64,000 nucleotides of DNA from Emticicia sp. C21 (GCF_003418935.1 NZ_QVMT01000017.1:1-64000), one strand, 5' to 3'. Positions 26,332 to 35,682 are shown, numbered from the stretch's first letter. A program made the numbers and translations. The notes: a model not told the origin generated them from the sequence alone.

Positions 26332-26775
26332 ATGAATCTGACTATCCGCTTAGCAACTATTGACGATGTTCCTATCATTTTAAGCATTTATGCAGCAGCC
26401 TTAGACAATAATAAGGTGCTTTCAACCGAAGAGGCCCAAAAGATTTTTATCCAACAAAGTAAATATCCTGATTATCATGTTTTTTTAGCCGAGATGGATA
26501 ATGAAGCAGTAGGCACCTTTGCGCTTTTAGTAATGGAAAATATGGCTCATATGGGTACCCCATCAGCGGTGGTGGAAGATGTAGGGGTGCTACCTAATCT
26601 TCAGGGAAAAGGCATCGGAAAAAAAATGATGGAATATGCCCTGCAATATGCCAAAGAAAAAGGTTGCTATAAGATGAGTCTTTCCAGCAACCTTCGTCGT
26701 GAGCAAGCTCACCAATTTTATGAATCTTTAGGCTTCAAAAAACATGGTTTCAGTTTTCTGATGGAATTAGCCTAG
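26332..26775 (+). CDS. GNAT-family N-acetyltransferase
   Basis: This 147-residue acetyltransferase has the full GNAT fold. The N-terminus MNLTIRLATIDDVPII is followed by the VVEDVGVLPNLQGKGIGKKM segment (acetyl-CoA binding Q/RxxGxG, about 88-96) and LSSNLRREQAHQFYESLGF near the end. Start 26332 was chosen because the first strand begins there; a 10-residue upstream extension has no family match. The acceptor substrate is unknown. The last 9 bp overlap the 3' end of the convergent anti-sigma-like gene. Confidence 0.9.
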   Translation: MNLTIRLATIDDVPIILSIYAAALDNNKVLSTEEAQKIFIQQSKYPDYHVFLAEMDNEAVGTFALLVMENMAHMGTPSAVVEDVGVLPNLQGKGIGKKMMEYALQYAKEKGCYKMSLSSNLRREQAHQFYESLGFKKHGFSFLMELA

Positions 26776-27270
26776 TCTCATGCTACGCTGTTTGAAATAT
26801 GGGCGAAGTACTTTTCTATCAAATAGTGCCAGTAGTACCATTAGATTTAACAGAATGGCAATCTGGGTGAAATAACTTCTTATAAAGTCATTGAAAACTT
26901 CAACAACCTGATTTGGTTGCTCTATCGTTGTTTCAGAAGATGGCAGATAGAATATAGCAACCAAAATCGTCGTAATCAATACCCCTATCATCGTTCCAAA
27001 GAAACCATACATAAATTTTGCACTCCATTTCTTCTTCTTTGCAATTACAAAAACTGGTTTTTCAGATGGAAGTGCTGCTAATATATTGGCAGTAAAATCA
27101 GCTGATGTTTTCTCTAATGGCATATCTGCCAAATCAAAATGTATCGCTGCCAGTTCATTAAAATATTGCTGGTAGACTACCGAACCAGCCAATAGATGTG
27201 TATGCTTCTGCAGAATTTCTGCATCGGCACAGCCATCAAGAATGTCGAATATCTGTTCGTCTGTTAGCAT
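26767..27270 (-). CDS. Putative anti-sigma factor (single-pass or two-pass membrane protein)
   Basis: This 167-residue protein lies 33 bp downstream of an ECF sigma factor gene on the same strand. The N-terminal 65 residues (MLTDEQIFDILDGCADAEIL) are helical and resemble the cytoplasmic sigma-binding part of Bacteroidota anti-sigma proteins, without a clear zinc HxxxCxxC motif. Two hydrophobic segments follow (about 88-110 and 134-152). The position and layout argue for an anti-sigma role; sequence similarity alone would not prove it. Its end overlaps the GNAT gene by 9 bp. Confidence 0.65.
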   Translation of the reverse strand: MLTDEQIFDILDGCADAEILQKHTHLLAGSVVYQQYFNELAAIHFDLADMPLEKTSADFTANILAALPSEKPVFVIAKKKKWSAKFMYGFFGTMIGVLITTILVAIFYLPSSETTIEQPNQVVEVFNDFIRSYFTQIAILLNLMVLLALFDRKVLRPYFKQRSMRLG

Positions 27271-27303
27271 AATTCTTTCATTATTTATCCTTTCTACACC
27301 TAT

Positions 27304-27879
27304 CTATATTAAGCTTCTTACTTCTTCTTTCCAATGTTTTTTCATTTCTTCTGCCAGGCGTTTTCTTGCCCTATGAATTTTTACTTTAGCAGTATCGGCA
27401 CTGATTTGTGTAATAGCTGCTATTTCTTCTAAAGATTGCTCTTGCAAATAGAATAAGGTTATTAATAAAACATCATCAGCCTGTAATTGTTGCATGGCCC
27501 GCCTGATAGCCTGCTGACGTTCGTTTTTTCTTATATCTTCGCTCGAATCACTCAGGTTGCTTACCAATGACGCTTGAGGGGATTCTGATATATCTTCTGT
27601 AAATATACGGTTTTTCCGTTTCTGCATCAAAGCCGCATTAAAAACTATCCGGTAAAACCAGGTAGTAAATTTTGCTTCAAAATTAAAAGAGTGAACGTTC
27701 TTAAATACCTGTAAAAACGCATCCTGTGCTATTTCCTCGGCATCTTCCCTACTATTTAAGATACGATAGGCTACTGTAAACGCATATTCTTTATGGCGAT
27801 TGATTAACTCTTTATAAGCTAACCGATCACCTGCCTGAATGCGTTTCAATAGGGTAATATCTTTTTGTTCGTCGTTCAC
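27304..27879 (-). CDS. ECF-family RNA polymerase sigma factor
   Basis: This 191-residue sigma-70-type factor has region 2 at about 20-90 (LINRHKEYAFTVAYRILNSR, EEIAQDAFLQVFKNV, FTTWFYRIVFNAALMQKRK) and region 4 at about 125-180 (LQADDVLLITLFYLQEQSLE followed by EIAAITQISADTAKVKIHRA). Length is standard for an ECF. The next gene is a probable membrane anti-sigma factor, so it should respond to an envelope or membrane signal. A DUF6249 membrane protein gene is divergent. Confidence 0.93.
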   Translation of the reverse strand: MNDEQKDITLLKRIQAGDRLAYKELINRHKEYAFTVAYRILNSREDAEEIAQDAFLQVFKNVHSFNFEAKFTTWFYRIVFNAALMQKRKNRIFTEDISESPQASLVSNLSDSSEDIRKNERQQAIRRAMQQLQADDVLLITLFYLQEQSLEEIAAITQISADTAKVKIHRARKRLAEEMKKHWKEEVRSLI

Positions 27880-28016
27880 TGTATCATTGGATGCAGTTTT
27901 TTGAAAAACGTTACACCTTAGAAGAAAAAATATTTTTTTTAATCAGCCTGTAACCTCCCGCTAAAGGCCTGCATCCTATCGCTAAAATATTGTTTCACTA
28001 TTAAAATAAATAAATT

Positions 28017-28361
28017 ATGCCTCCAGCAGTAGCTATAGTTGTTCCGGTAACTGCAATCGTATGTATTGTAGGTCTATTGGCTCTTTTAAGAAAATTTGAT
28101 AATGACGAACGAATGGCCATGATTGAAAAAGGCCTGACACCCCCGCAAAAAGATAGCATGAGAGTAAACCCAGCATCCGCTTTGCGTTGGGGTTGTTTAT
28201 TTATGGGTGTGGGTTTGGGTATATTTATAGCAAATATATTTCAAAGTGCATCAGACAAGGATTCGGAGGCATTGTATCCGGCATCGATTTTATTCTTTGG
28301 TGGTTTAGGCCTTCTTTTTTCTTATTATATACAATTAAAATTAGATGAAAGACATAAATAG
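28017..28361 (+). CDS. DUF6249 membrane protein
   Basis: This 114-residue inner-membrane protein has a first helix at about 4-23 and two more at about 60-76 and 90-106. Between them is the conserved cytoplasmic NDERMAMIEKGLTPPQ motif (about 29-44), the hallmark of DUF6249. This family often neighbours ECF sigma/anti-sigma genes in Bacteroidota, as here (divergent to the ECF gene, 137 bp). It may be a target or partner of that sigma factor; this is inference from position. Confidence 0.85.
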   Translation: MPPAVAIVVPVTAIVCIVGLLALLRKFDNDERMAMIEKGLTPPQKDSMRVNPASALRWGCLFMGVGLGIFIANIFQSASDKDSEALYPASILFFGGLGLLFSYYIQLKLDERHK

Positions 28362-28380
28362 TTCGTCCATCCAGAACTGT

Positions 28381-29409
28381 CTATTTTTTCCATTTTGCTA
28401 AATTACCCTTAGCCCCAATAGTCCAACAGTCATTTTTATAACATGAGATTGCATGGAAAGCTTCGGTATCGACAGCTTTCCATTTTTTACCCATATCTGC
28501 AGAAAGACCTGTACCTGAAGTCCCTACTACCAATAAACTTTTGTCAGATAATACCCAGCTTGATTCTTTCAAACCATCAGGTTTGGCCTGGGCCGCCAAA
28601 GCCCATGTTTTTCCTCCATCGTGAGTAATAGCAACATTATCAGATACTATTTTATCATCTTTATAATCGCCTCCGGTAGCAATTCCGTCTTTATCTGTAT
28701 AAAAGTGTAAGCCAAAAATACCTGAGGTTTCCCCTTGTTTAAAAGGAGTTTCGGCTACCTGCCAGGTTTCGCCTTTATCGGTTGTATAGAAAACCCTGCT
28801 TTGGGTGTTAATCCATGCCAGTTTTTTGCTCCGTGTATTTACGCAAGTACCGCTGGAAGCAAAAGAAGCTTCTTTAGGTTTAATAGCCGGGAGTTTTTCT
28901 TTTGGTATCCTCTGCCAGTTTTCTCCGTCTAAAGTTCTTAAAATATAAGGCTTCTCATCAATAGGATCTCCTATCAGAATACCCTCCTTATCGTTCCAGA
29001 AATCGAAAGAGTCGAAGAATGCTCCTTTTTCTGTGGTTTGATAAATTATTTTCCATGATTTACCTCCATCCGTGGTTTTATAGATTCTGGCGGCTCCTTT
29101 ATCTGCATCACCCGCGCTCATAGCATAAACTACTTCAGCACTTGCACCATGTATATCTCTGAAATCTAAAGCTTCTGCTCCCTCTACTTTTAAAACCTGC
29201 CATTGTTGTCCACCGTCAGTTGTTTTTAACACTGTTCCTTTGGTACCTCCAGCCCAGACAATCTTACTATTCACTGCACTGATAGAGCGAAAAGAAGCAT
29301 CAGTACCGGAATTTTGCTTAATCCATTGGGCTTTTGCGGTGGTAATAGATAAAATTAAAAGAAGAGATAAGCGTTTTTTCTTAAAAATAAAGGTAATCAT
29401 ATCAATCAT
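28381..29409 (-). CDS. Secreted YCF48-like beta-propeller protein
   Basis: This 342-residue protein has a signal peptide (about 1-27, ending TTAKAQ). BNR/YCF48-type repeats run throughout: TTDGGQQW, TTDGGKSW, TLDGENW, TTDKGETW, THDGGKTW and a final SADMGKKW. They should fold into a six- or seven-bladed propeller. YCF48 helps photosystem II assembly in phototrophs, but this secreted family in heterotrophic Bacteroidota has no known role. The start lies only 25 bp from the start of the divergent BatD-like gene. Confidence 0.85.
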   Translation of the reverse strand: MIDMITFIFKKKRLSLLLILSITTAKAQWIKQNSGTDASFRSISAVNSKIVWAGGTKGTVLKTTDGGQQWQVLKVEGAEALDFRDIHGASAEVVYAMSAGDADKGAARIYKTTDGGKSWKIIYQTTEKGAFFDSFDFWNDKEGILIGDPIDEKPYILRTLDGENWQRIPKEKLPAIKPKEASFASSGTCVNTRSKKLAWINTQSRVFYTTDKGETWQVAETPFKQGETSGIFGLHFYTDKDGIATGGDYKDDKIVSDNVAITHDGGKTWALAAQAKPDGLKESSWVLSDKSLLVVGTSGTGLSADMGKKWKAVDTEAFHAISCYKNDCWTIGAKGNLAKWKK

Positions 29410-29434
29410 TAAGAATAGTGTCTATTTTTGTACG

Positions 29435-30799
29435 ATGAACCAACGAATGTACATATTTCTTTCTACTCTTTTCTTTTTTGCTATCAGCTTTTTTGCTTCT
29501 GCGCAAGAAGATGTAAGAATAGAGTTCGGGAAAAAGAACCTGTTGATTGATGAAAATTTAGTGATAACTGTGGTGATTACGGGTAGTGATAAATCTACTG
29601 TTAGTACTTTCCCTGAAATACAAGGATTCACCAAAGCGGATAGAAAAATTACCCATGCTAAAGGTCAAACTCATAACATAACTCAATATTATACTCCTAC
29701 TAAAGAAGGTACTTTTAGAATTGTTTCTTTTGAATTGACTGTAAACGGAAAGGCCTATGAATCTGAATTGACTACCATTGTAGTTACATCTCCCAAAGAA
29801 GACGATGAAGAAGACGGTACTGAAGCAATCAGCTTAGAAAACATTAAGGAGAATGCCTTTTTGGCAATGAATGTTGATAAAGGCAGTGTTTATGTTGGCG
29901 AGGGATTCAGAGTAACACTAGCATTTTACATTGCTGAAACAAATACCATGCAAATGGGTTTTGCAGATGATTTGAATGCACAGGTAGATGCTATTGCTAA
30001 GAAAATCAAATCTCCGGATTGCCTGGAAGAGCGAATAAATATTACGAATATAGTTGAAGAACACCGGACTATTAATGGTAAACGATTCTTAGCTTATAAA
30101 TTTTTTGAAGCACTCTATTTTCCATTGAATGGTCAGCCTGTAAAAATCCCTTCGGTGGAGTTAAGAATGGATCAGAGTAAGAAAAACGGGGGTGAAAAAG
30201 AATCAATTAGCTTTACTAATAAACCTTATACTGTTAAAGTATTGACTCTGCCAGATCACCCGTTGAAAGACAAGGTAGTAGCAGGCAATTTTAGTTTAGT
30301 AGAGCAGATTGAAACCAGAAAGATTAATACTGGTAAGAGTTTTAACTATAGTTTCAAGATAGTTGGGCAAGGGAACTTCTCAACTATCAACGTTTCGTCT
30401 CCTGTTAATGATAGTTTTTTTGATTTTTATCCACCGGAAGTAAGAGAGGTACATAATAATGACTTAACCGTTCGGGAGAAAGAGTTTCGTTACCGTGTTG
30501 TGCCTAAAGATTCTGGACAACAAGCTTTGGATAAGTATTTTTATTGGGTGTATTTCAATACCAAAAGTAAGACCTATGATACGCTTAAATCGAAACTGAA
30601 GATAAAGATTCTGGGCAAGGCAATTGCAGATAAAGAGTCTGATACTTCAGAAGATATATTTGCAGGTATTGATAAATTAGATACTTCGGTGATTCAGACG
30701 AATTATCAGGAGGTTGTTAAAAATATTTCAAATCTCCTGATAATCTGTATGATTATGGGTTGCATTTACTTATTCACCTGGAAACGAAGAGCGAAATAG
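29435..30799 (+). CDS. BatD-like membrane-anchored protein
   Basis: This 454-residue protein has a signal peptide (about 1-24, ending FASAQE), tandem Ig-like beta domains, and a C-terminal membrane helix (about 428-447) with a short basic tail (KRRAK). The layout and the start EDVRIEFGKKNLLIDENLVI match BatD (aerotolerance operon), but it is shorter than usual BatD (about 580 residues), and no batA, batB or MoxR gene is adjacent. The start was moved from an upstream frame beginning at 29240 (which overlaps the divergent gene) to the Met before the signal peptide. A -7-like TATTTTTG ends 4 bp before this ATG, which would make the mRNA nearly leaderless. Confidence 0.82.
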   Translation: MNQRMYIFLSTLFFFAISFFASAQEDVRIEFGKKNLLIDENLVITVVITGSDKSTVSTFPEIQGFTKADRKITHAKGQTHNITQYYTPTKEGTFRIVSFELTVNGKAYESELTTIVVTSPKEDDEEDGTEAISLENIKENAFLAMNVDKGSVYVGEGFRVTLAFYIAETNTMQMGFADDLNAQVDAIAKKIKSPDCLEERINITNIVEEHRTINGKRFLAYKFFEALYFPLNGQPVKIPSVELRMDQSKKNGGEKESISFTNKPYTVKVLTLPDHPLKDKVVAGNFSLVEQIETRKINTGKSFNYSFKIVGQGNFSTINVSSPVNDSFFDFYPPEVREVHNNDLTVREKEFRYRVVPKDSGQQALDKYFYWVYFNTKSKTYDTLKSKLKIKILGKAIADKESDTSEDIFAGIDKLDTSVIQTNYQEVVKNISNLLIICMIMGCIYLFTWKRRAK

Positions 30800-30801
30800 G
30801 C

Positions 30802-32454
30802 TTATAATACAGGGTGTTTTTTATGGAAATCGGTTGCGTCCTGATAAGCCTTAGCAACTTGTAATAACTTAGCTTCTCCAAACAATTTTCCCATAAAAGT
30901 GATACTTGTTGGGCGCCCCTCCATTCTGAATCCATTGGGTAATACCACACAAGGGTGACCAGTTAGATTGGTTAATGTCAGGTTCCTACCAAAAGATGGA
31001 GATAGATATACATCAATACCTTTTAAACGGCGTTCCATTTCCTGAATCAATAAAGTGCGATGGCGATTCGCCTGAATATACTCTACCGCAGGAATAAATC
31101 GGGCAGAGCGAAAGGCATTCGGCCAGGCATTTTTATTCTGACGAACCATCAAATCATCTTTACCCGAACGTGTCAGTTCATCAAAAGCAGCTGCGGCTTC
31201 TACCCCAAGTAAGAAACTAATGTCATTTGAGGGTAAATTTGGCAACTCCATCGGAATCAATTCTGCGCCTAGTTTCTGCAAAACTATTAAACTCAATGAA
31301 TCTTGTGCTTTTGTTGGATATTTACGTTCAAAGTCACTTTTCAGGTAGGCAATTTTGATACCTTTTAAATTTTTATTTGTGCCGTCATAATTGAATGGTG
31401 CTTGCATACAAGTAAAGTCTTGCCCGTCTACTCCCTGAATGCTATTAAATACAATGGCACAATCTTCTACAGTCCGGCAAATTGGCCCCAATTTATCCAT
31501 ACTCCAGCTTAAGGTCATGGCTCCAGTCCGGGGAATTCTACCAAAGGTTGGTCGTAAGCCTGTAGTACCACACTCTGTTGAAGGTGAAACAATTGAACCT
31601 AATGTTTCACTACCAATGGCAAAGGGCAACATTCCGGCCGCAACAGATGAAGCTGACCCTGCTGATGAGCCGCTTGAACCACGGTTTAAATCCCAGGGAT
31701 TAAGGGTTTTTCCACCAAACCAAACATCGCCCATGGCTAATTCTCCTAATGTCAATTTAGCACAAAGCACAGCTCCGGCTTTTTCCAATCTTTGAACTAC
31801 TATGGCATCCTGGTCAATTATCTGGTCTTTATAAGGCCCTGAACCCCAGGTTGTTTTATAACCTTTTACGGCCAATAAATCTTTTGCTCCATAAGGAATG
31901 CCATGTAGAAGTCCTCTGTATTTTCCTATTTTTATTTCATTATCGGCTTGTGTAGCTTGTTTCAAAGCTAAATCTTCTGTAATGGTGATAGCATAGTGCA
32001 ATTTCCCATCATACTTTTTTAGCCTTTCAATAAAAAACCGAGTGAGTTCAACACAGGAAATCTTCTTAGTACGAATCAACTCAGCTAATTCTCTTACAGA
32101 ATAATAAGCCAAATCATCCCGATTTGCGGGTAGGTTTACCACTCCGATTTGAGAGGCTTTAAAAGGTAAATAAGTTTTTTCAAATTCAAAACCCACCGGC
32201 AACGGATTAAAGTATAGGGCCGGAGTAACACTATTATTTAAGGGTATTTTTCTGATACTTTCAAAATCTTTACGATTGTCATTCAAATCATTAATCATCG
32301 AATCGGCTTCGGCATCAGTGAAATCTAAACCAAGAATCTTTTCAGCCTGGTTTATTACTTCAACTGTTATAGGAGGGCTATCGACTATTTTTGTGATAAA
32401 TGCTCCCAGACCTAATGATATAATGCAGGCAACGGGTAGTAAGAGTTTTTTCAT
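30802..32454 (-). CDS. Exported amidase
   Basis: This 550-residue protein belongs to the amidase-signature family of Ser-Ser-Lys hydrolases. A hydrophobic signal segment (about 4-20) suggests export or anchoring. The catalytic Lys is in GIPYGAKDLLAVKGY; the cis-Ser and nucleophile Ser lie in the RGSSGSSAGSASSVAAGM and GSETLGSIVSPS segments. All three catalytic positions are filled. A roughly 100-residue N-terminal region precedes the domain. Substrate not inferable. The start at 32454 places the signal at the N-terminus; the frame extends 14 codons further upstream. It converges with the batD-like gene, 2 bp apart. Confidence 0.9.
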   Translation of the reverse strand: MKKLLLPVACIISLGLGAFITKIVDSPPITVEVINQAEKILGLDFTDAEADSMINDLNDNRKDFESIRKIPLNNSVTPALYFNPLPVGFEFEKTYLPFKASQIGVVNLPANRDDLAYYSVRELAELIRTKKISCVELTRFFIERLKKYDGKLHYAITITEDLALKQATQADNEIKIGKYRGLLHGIPYGAKDLLAVKGYKTTWGSGPYKDQIIDQDAIVVQRLEKAGAVLCAKLTLGELAMGDVWFGGKTLNPWDLNRGSSGSSAGSASSVAAGMLPFAIGSETLGSIVSPSTECGTTGLRPTFGRIPRTGAMTLSWSMDKLGPICRTVEDCAIVFNSIQGVDGQDFTCMQAPFNYDGTNKNLKGIKIAYLKSDFERKYPTKAQDSLSLIVLQKLGAELIPMELPNLPSNDISFLLGVEAAAAFDELTRSGKDDLMVRQNKNAWPNAFRSARFIPAVEYIQANRHRTLLIQEMERRLKGIDVYLSPSFGRNLTLTNLTGHPCVVLPNGFRMEGRPTSITFMGKLFGEAKLLQVAKAYQDATDFHKKHPVL

Positions 32455-32544
32455 GATTAGAGTAATAGTATTGTTGAGTAAGTTTTGAGGTAACAATATA
32501 GATAATATTTGAGATAATCTTTATCTGGATTTAAATTAAATACC

Positions 32545-32579
32545 CTTAAAAAGATTGAGACAGGGCATCGCCCTGTCTC
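32545..32579 (-). terminator. Terminator of the beta-lactamase/deacetylase fusion gene
   Basis: GAGACAGGGC (32557-32566) pairs perfectly with GCCCTGTCTC (32570-32579) with a 3-nt loop. A T-rich run follows on the minus strand. Confidence 0.85.
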
Positions 32580-32608
32580 TACCTGTAATACATTAAAAAA
32601 AATAAGAA

Positions 32609-34933
32609 TTACTGTTTCATCGCCTTAATAACATCTTTATAACTTACCAATTGAATACCTTTTTGCTCAATGGCTTCTTTTACTTTCTCGCTGGTAAAGA
32701 TATTTGTTACATCCTGACGACCTTTGGCTACATCTTCGTAACCAATATGGTAGATAGCTCTAAGTTCATCATTATCAAGACCAGGATGCTCTACATAAAC
32801 ATACGTTTTGCCTTCTTCAAGTTTATCTAACATAGTAATAAAACCTTGAATACGTTCGTCAGTAGTTTTATTTCTGAAATCGAATCCGGTATAACTAATA
32901 CCTGAATCTGTATCAATCATAGCCAGTTTATATTCCTTAGCTACCCTTTTGGTCATTTCTTTTACTTCAGGTGTAAAGGCTGTACTGCCCATGTGGCCTG
33001 AGATATGGCTTAATCTTGGAATATATTTTAAAGCCATCTCTATCTGCGCTCTTAATTCTTTTTCTAAGTCCGCCAATTTCCAGGCGTTATCAATCACCGC
33101 CTGTTGCGGATAATTGTTGTTATGAAAAAGCATCGGATAAAAGTAGCCATCTTTGTTTCTTAAACTTGGGGCATCAGTCAATGGTTGCCATTTGATATTA
33201 TCCCATTCGGCAGTTATGGCAAAATGAAGACCTACATCTACCTTTTTGTTTTGTTCTAATAATTTTACTGCCTCCGGAAACCATGGCGATGGTACAATTA
33301 CCTCAATGGAAGTTTCGATACCTTCTTTATAACATTTTATCAGGGCATCATTACCTGAATGAGAAAAGCCCATGTCGTCACCTCTGACAATTAATTTAGG
33401 TGGATTAGCTAAACTTTTTCTTAGTACCCCGTTTTTACTTGACTTACTGAAAATATTGGCAAATTCAATGTTAACCTTATCTCCATCAAAGGCCAATTTA
33501 ATGGTTTCTGTATGAGGGCTTTCAATGTATCTGAGTGTCAATTCTAAATTGTTATCGTCTTTCCAGGTATAGCTTCCTGCTACTTTAAATGTAGGTAAAT
33601 TACTTCTATTAGCTTTTGCCCTGGTTACCAGATACGGGCCAAACTTAGTCGTTTCGCTGTATTCCCATTTGCCCGAACCGAATGGAATACGATGGGCAAT
33701 AGAATCAGTTTTTAAGCTTAAATAACAGATATTGTTTTTGAATTCAAGACCTATATTTTCGAGTGTTCTATCTTTAGCTATTACGCCAAAAGTTCTACCT
33801 GAAATCTTAGTTTCCATAGAGGAAGTAGCACTTTTTTGAGGAATCGCCAAGGCTAACTGGCTTACTCTCTCTTTCAGACTCGCTAACGCTTTTGGGTTTG
33901 CAGGTAGTTTTTTAGGTTTGAAAGCCGGAAGAATATATTTCCAAACCAGATTTATTTCTGATTGCATATCTGGTGCTTCAGCAGTTAAAAGTACAACGGC
34001 ATCCTGGTCTGGCATAACAATAATAAACTGCCCATTGGCACCATCACCTCTGTAGGCATTGTTGCGGCAACGCCACATCTGGTAGCAATAACCCTGCAGC
34101 CAATCGCTTGAATCTTTTTTGGCTTGTGAGGCATTTGGGTCTTGCATGATTTTCATGGTTGAAGCTTCTTCTACCCATGAAGCAGGTAAAATCTGTTTGC
34201 CTTTCCACAGGCCTTTTTGCAGGAACAACTGGCCAAATTTTGCCATATCTTCGGTTTTTACTCTCAATCCCCAGCCGCCTGTATTAATTCCTTGAGGGCT
34301 AACTTCCCAATCTATACCTTCAATGCCTAGTGGGTCAAATAATCTTGGTTTTAGGTAATCTACTATCTTTTCTCCAGTTACTTTCTGCACAATGGCTGAA
34401 AGCATATAGGTTGCTACTGAGTTGTATAAGAATTTTGTTCCTGGTGCATTTACAATTGGCGTACCTAAAAAAGTTTTTACCCAGTTATCGCTTACTGCCA
34501 CCGGCCCTGTCGGGTCGGGTACTTGTCCGGCACTCATGCTTAATAAATCTTTTACTTTGAGTTCAGCTAGATTAGGACTAACCTTGGCTGGTAAATCATC
34601 AGGAAAGAAAGAAATAACTTTATCATTAACAGTAAGTTTTTTCTCAGCTACTGCAAAACCCACTGCTGTGGCAGTAAAACTTTTACTACACGAATACATC
34701 GTATGTTTTAAATCAGCCCGGTAAGGATTCCACCAACCCTCTGAAACTACCTTACCATGACGAACAATCATAAAACTATGAAACTCATGCTTACTTTTGG
34801 ATGCAGCTTCTAAAAACTGATTGATGCCCTCACTTGAAACTCCTTCGGCTTCTGGAGTGCTTCGCGGAAGAGAGGTATTTTTCTGGGCAAATGCATAAAC
34901 ACTAAGAAAAAGGAAAAAGAGAATTTTCTTCAT
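32609..34933 (-). CDS. Secreted fusion: class C beta-lactamase-like serine hydrolase + ChbG/YdjC deacetylase
   Basis: This 774-residue protein has a signal peptide (about 1-17). Residues 20-350 form a beta-lactamase class C-like domain with SxxK at Ser81/Lys84 (MYSCSKSFTA), a Tyr motif YNSVATYMLS and a later HxG-like region near GDGANGQF. A linker or beta domain (about 370-500) follows. Residues 505-774 match ChbG/YdjC/HpnK carbohydrate deacetylases: VRGDDMGFSHSGNDA with the metal Asp pair, VDVGLHFAIT with His, and SHISGHMGS with His. Each part is near full length. The combination suggests sequential attack on an acylated or amidated glycan or peptidoglycan fragment in the periplasm; this is inference. 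No frameshift is seen. Confidence 0.88.
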   Translation of the reverse strand: MKKILFFLFLSVYAFAQKNTSLPRSTPEAEGVSSEGINQFLEAASKSKHEFHSFMIVRHGKVVSEGWWNPYRADLKHTMYSCSKSFTATAVGFAVAEKKLTVNDKVISFFPDDLPAKVSPNLAELKVKDLLSMSAGQVPDPTGPVAVSDNWVKTFLGTPIVNAPGTKFLYNSVATYMLSAIVQKVTGEKIVDYLKPRLFDPLGIEGIDWEVSPQGINTGGWGLRVKTEDMAKFGQLFLQKGLWKGKQILPASWVEEASTMKIMQDPNASQAKKDSSDWLQGYCYQMWRCRNNAYRGDGANGQFIIVMPDQDAVVLLTAEAPDMQSEINLVWKYILPAFKPKKLPANPKALASLKERVSQLALAIPQKSATSSMETKISGRTFGVIAKDRTLENIGLEFKNNICYLSLKTDSIAHRIPFGSGKWEYSETTKFGPYLVTRAKANRSNLPTFKVAGSYTWKDDNNLELTLRYIESPHTETIKLAFDGDKVNIEFANIFSKSSKNGVLRKSLANPPKLIVRGDDMGFSHSGNDALIKCYKEGIETSIEVIVPSPWFPEAVKLLEQNKKVDVGLHFAITAEWDNIKWQPLTDAPSLRNKDGYFYPMLFHNNNYPQQAVIDNAWKLADLEKELRAQIEMALKYIPRLSHISGHMGSTAFTPEVKEMTKRVAKEYKLAMIDTDSGISYTGFDFRNKTTDERIQGFITMLDKLEEGKTYVYVEHPGLDNDELRAIYHIGYEDVAKGRQDVTNIFTSEKVKEAIEQKGIQLVSYKDVIKAMKQ

Positions 34934-34997
34934 GAGTATCGGTTGAATAGGTTAATGAGAATAGAAAAACTCATGAAAGATACTGATAATAGAGTTT

Positions 34998-35639
34998 TTA
35001 TGCAAGAGTCACCCGAAGTATCTCATTTAGCTCTTTTGCCTTATTTACTGTCATAAAGTGCCCTCCACCTTTTATAACAATATCAGACTTGATACATTGT
35101 AAAGGTAGAATATGATCATTATCTCCATGTATATGTATGATATTTGAGTAAGTAGTTTGGTTCTTCCAACAAACAATTTTATCAATCGCCCATTTCAAAA
35201 AATCTCTATCTAAATCATTGAGGATTTCAGAAAGCATTATTTTGTGCTCTTTCTCTTTTATTCCAAAAAACCAATCACTTAAAAAATTATGCTGTTTGAG
35301 AAGTTTAGAAGACAGTATCTTCTGTAATTGTAAACAGCCTGCCCAACGATAATAGAGTGGAACTTCTTTGTAAGTTTTGGCAGAAGCAAGTAGAATAATC
35401 TTTTCAATTTCTAAATATTTTGCTACCTCCAGAGCCATCATTCCACCAAAGGAGAGACCAATTAATATGGGAATTGGAGTAATTATCTGAGCAGTTAATC
35501 TTTTCGCATAATCCTCTATACGCTCATTTTCATCAGGCTTTATCCATTTAATAAAAGTTACATCAAATCCTGTAAAATCCAGGTATTTGAATACTCTTTC
35601 GTCTACGCCTAAGCCACTGAAAATGTAGATATGCTTCAT
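34998..35639 (-). CDS. Alpha/beta hydrolase
   Basis: This 213-residue cytoplasmic protein is a small alpha/beta hydrolase. It starts HIYIFSGLGVDERVFKYLD, with an oxyanion region. The nucleophile elbow is GLSFGGMMALEVA (Ser about 84), then IHGDNDHILP with the acid Asp and a final GGGHFMTVNKA with the catalytic His. All three triad positions are filled. The substrate is unknown; it lies between the fusion hydrolase gene and the NADH dehydrogenase gene on the same strand, with terminators separating it from the latter. Confidence 0.88.
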   Translation of the reverse strand: MKHIYIFSGLGVDERVFKYLDFTGFDVTFIKWIKPDENERIEDYAKRLTAQIITPIPILIGLSFGGMMALEVAKYLEIEKIILLASAKTYKEVPLYYRWAGCLQLQKILSSKLLKQHNFLSDWFFGIKEKEHKIMLSEILNDLDRDFLKWAIDKIVCWKNQTTYSNIIHIHGDNDHILPLQCIKSDIVIKGGGHFMTVNKAKELNEILRVTLA

Positions 35640-35649
35640 ACTTGCACTA

Positions 35650-35682
35650 AAAATAAAATGGAGAGGAACTCAATCCTCTCCA
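35650..35682 (-). terminator. Terminator of the type II NADH dehydrogenase gene
   Basis: TGGAGAGGA (35659-35667) pairs perfectly with TCCTCTCCA (35674-35682). On the minus strand it is followed by TTTTATTTTTA. Confidence 0.8.

Noticed and set aside
29240-29434. Upstream extension of the BatD-like frame
   Set aside because: It overlaps the start of the divergent YCF48-like gene and precedes an obvious signal peptide at 29435.
34330-34724. Plus-strand frames opposite the beta-lactamase-like domain
   Set aside because: Antisense shadows; the minus-strand frame has intact catalytic motifs.
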